This document shows positions 57,183-64,000 of a DNA stretch of 64,000 nucleotides, in pieces. The notes below the pieces were generated by a model, which was not told the DNA's origin, ran no database searches, and saw only the letters and a program-made list of their open reading frames with translations. Origin of the DNA: Corticium candelabrum (Eukaryota; Porifera; Homoscleromorpha; Homosclerophorida; Plakinidae); NCBI RefSeq assembly GCF_963422355.1, contig NC_085089.1, positions 1,457,501 to 1,521,500 of the forward strand, in the 5' to 3' direction. Each line of letters starts with the position of its first letter. The first letter of the stretch is position 1. Both the position numbers and the translations under genes were made by a program.

Positions 57183-58234
57183 ATGCGTTTGTTTGTTCTC
57201 AAGTCTCTTCGTTTGCCTTTACCTAGACGGATGGGATATGATTGGAACAGATGTTTCTATTCGTGGATGAACTTCGTTTTCAACAAGTGCTTCACCTGTA
57301 GTCTAAAGCTTTCTAGTTCTATAATTAATTTGTTGTAGTTGTTTGATTGTAGCAATTACAAGTGTTCTAGAAATAAATTTTTAGTTTAAGTAAGGTTATA
57401 ACGTTTAATTCATCAAGTGTATTTGTATTAACAGAGTGGACTATGGAAGATTAGAAGAAATTGGTCCAGACAAGTGAGATTTTTGTTTTGTTATTGACAC
57501 ATTTTTAATAAATTTATAAGACATGTACTTATAGTATGTAGCACACAAAAAGTATTCTGTATTTTGGTTGAATTATTAACGTAAATCTGACTTATTTCTA
57601 TTAATGAATTAAGAAGTAAATTAAATTAAAGTTGTTGTAGTTAGTGTTGATGTAACTTGATAGAGTGTGATTTCGACAGGATAGCAGCTGAGTGGGTTGT
57701 TCGATGTGGAGGCTCCATACGCTTTCAAGGATACGAGCGTTGGGAAAAGGACTACAACCTTTTGCCTCATGGCACTCAAGGCCGATTTCTTTTAACTGAT
57801 ATTGATGCTTCAAACACAAGTATAACAGATGGTGGTTTAGCACACCTTGGTAATGTATAACTAAGAGTAACCACTCAATAAGAATTTAGCACACAAATTA
57901 CCATCTTGTGTAGAAGGTCTGAAGCATCTTCGCACTTTGAATATGACAGACTGCAGGTATGTTGGGGACTTAGGTCTAACGCACGTCAAACATGTACAGG
58001 ATTGCTTGAATACATTGGTACTACAAGGATGCACAGGAGTCACAGAGAAAGGGTTGTTTCATCTGCACTATCTCAGGTTTGGAGAGTCAACGTTTAAATT
58101 TATTATGTAATGTATGTGTATTTGTCAGACATCTGAAATACCTGAATGTGGTTGATACGTCTTCCGTGGGGCAATCAGAAGCAATTCAGCAGCTAAAACA
58201 GTCACTTCCACAATGTGAAATTGTACATAATTAA
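57183..58234 (+). CDS. DMAC2L: DMAC2L (ATP synthase subunit s / factor B-like), five exons
   Basis: Exons 57183-57286, 57435-57473, 57680-57849, 57914-58076 and 58129-58234, all GT-AG and in phase, give about 193 residues. Diagnostic matches: FYSWMNFVFNKVDYGRLEEI, AAEWVVRCGGSIRFQG, ERWEKDYNLLPHG, IDASNTSITDGGLAHL, then leucine-rich repeats (LRTLNMTDCRYVGDLGL, LVLQGCTGVTEKGLFHL, LKYLNVVDTSSV). The family is mitochondrial: DMAC2L is linked to ATP synthase and its relative DMAC2 to complex I arm assembly. The basic N-terminus (MRLFVLKSLRLPLPRR) fits a presequence. The length suits the family. Confidence 0.9.
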
Positions 58235-59420
58235 ATTAATGAGGGTTTATATTAGTGAGTGCAACGCAGATTTATCTACGTGTATGTCTCAATTGTACAA
58301 TGATTAGAAAGTTTGTTTTTGAATTGTGGTCTGATGCTTATGTCTGACATATGAATAATTTGTTTGCCCAATAAATTAGTAGTGCTACTTTTGTTGATTG
58401 TTGACTACTTTTATCATTATATTTATATAAATTACTATCTTACCTATCAGTAATAATAAGTAAATTAATAAATCACTAAAATTTAAATATGAACATATGA
58501 ATTACCTAAAATTATTTTTTAAATGAACATATAAATTACTTAAAGTTTGTTATCATGCAAATGCATCTTTGTTACTGCCGGTACCATAGTATACATATGA
58601 AAATACCTTGTTATTGGATGAGATGCATGGTACTTTAGCTATGTAGTTTTTACATATCTTGTTCTAAAGAGAATTTCTTTTTTGATGTTCATTTATTGAC
58701 GTTATCTCGTTCAAAAGGCGTTAATATAACAAATGGCAGCCTACTTGTGGTTATAATTAACTCTATAATTAACTGGGTAGCTCTTCTCACTCTGAGAAGA
58801 AAAAAACTTCTACTTCAGCATGCGCAGCTACGTATACTATTGCAAGTAGGTTATGTTTTACTCGCCTTATCGTTTTAATGGCACCGAATAAATGTTATAA
58901 TAGATATAAAAATAAATATAAAAATAAATATAAAAATAAATATTAAATCAAATTTTAATATAAATATTTAGACTGCAATGAGTCTAATCAATGCATTTAA
59001 ATTTTTTACAGAAAAATATTGTACAATACAGTCGTGTACGGTAGCGATACCGGACAGCGGTATCCCGTATATCAGTATCAGCAGGGCCTTGCAGTCCCTT
59101 CGTTTCTTGGTCGTTGTTCTCGTTTCGTGAACGTATAATACGATAAAATACCCTTGTCGCAAAAAGGCTGTCATTCGGAGATTACAAGGTTATAGTTACT
59201 TATACCTTTACCTTTACTGTGCACTCTGTACACAAAAGCACGTCGATGTGACCGCATCCGGGTTACTGCAATTTACCGATTCACTGAAGCGAAGCTCCAC
59301 GTCGAGATGAGACGCTAGTGTGTCGTCTGATGGACTGGGTTCATTGCAATAGTTGTTACATACAGCCTCCGGCCGCCGGGCGGCGATTCTGTTTGACGAG
59401 CTGCGGGCACATATTCTGTG
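58235..59420. other. Intergenic spacer
   Basis: AT-rich, with a short run of AAATATAAAAAT repeats at about 58907-58945. GC content rises from about 59200, just before the next gene, suggesting a promoter region. No gene is supported. Confidence 0.45.
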
Positions 59421-59424
59421 ACCG

Positions 59425-64000
<4,576 letters not shown>

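Overview
The window is nuclear DNA from an early-branching animal, most likely a sponge. It has AT-rich intergenic DNA, short GT-AG introns, many small foldback elements and animal genes: TICRR/Treslin, AHSA1, mitochondrial ribosomal protein L14, DMAC2L, a PXYLP1-like histidine phosphatase and a calmodulin-like gene. No bacterial operon, CRISPR array, rRNA or tRNA is visible. The species cannot be named from this sequence alone.

Region 1 (1-16.9 kb): a local family of intronless genes I do not recognise. Six copies are visible: a broken partial copy at the left edge, three more on the minus strand (3146-4267, 5141-6229, 8185-9378) and two on the plus strand (11177-12316, 15925-16905). They share ordered motifs (CQVxVTLxK, WEVIIxQ, DPAYxxxARQ, FGKLSxKD, YYLNxIEK, YTPMAV), and two are very divergent. 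About 2.4 kb of the left edge is duplicated near 8.7-10.95 kb. The left copy has gained a 531-bp PIF/Harbinger-type element carrying a MADF-domain fragment. A calmodulin-like gene (13979-14795) sits between the last two family members.

Region 2 (18.3-26.9 kb): TICRR on the plus strand. Its introns hold an antisense LINE-like reverse transcriptase fragment and two foldback elements. An apparently intact hAT transposon of 2.85 kb, whose transposase gene has one short intron, follows at 27.0-29.8 kb.

Region 3 (31.0-45.0 kb): four tandem GH20 hexosaminidase-D-like genes with predicted N-terminal membrane anchors. The first two are nearly identical over about 1.9 kb, the third is a close relative and the fourth is older. 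A 4.45-kb Ginger-type DNA transposon with a CCGG target duplication sits inside the anchor-coding part of the fourth gene. Its terminal repeat supplies an in-frame ATG to the remaining gene.

Region 4 (45.5-64 kb): ordinary intron-bearing housekeeping genes on the plus strand (AHSA1, PXYLP1-like, MRPL14, DMAC2L). An unrecognised coiled-coil gene follows and runs off the right edge. Introns and spacers hold long TG and TTTA microsatellites and several small inverted-repeat elements. Exon positions are read by eye from splice motifs and protein similarity remembered from known families.
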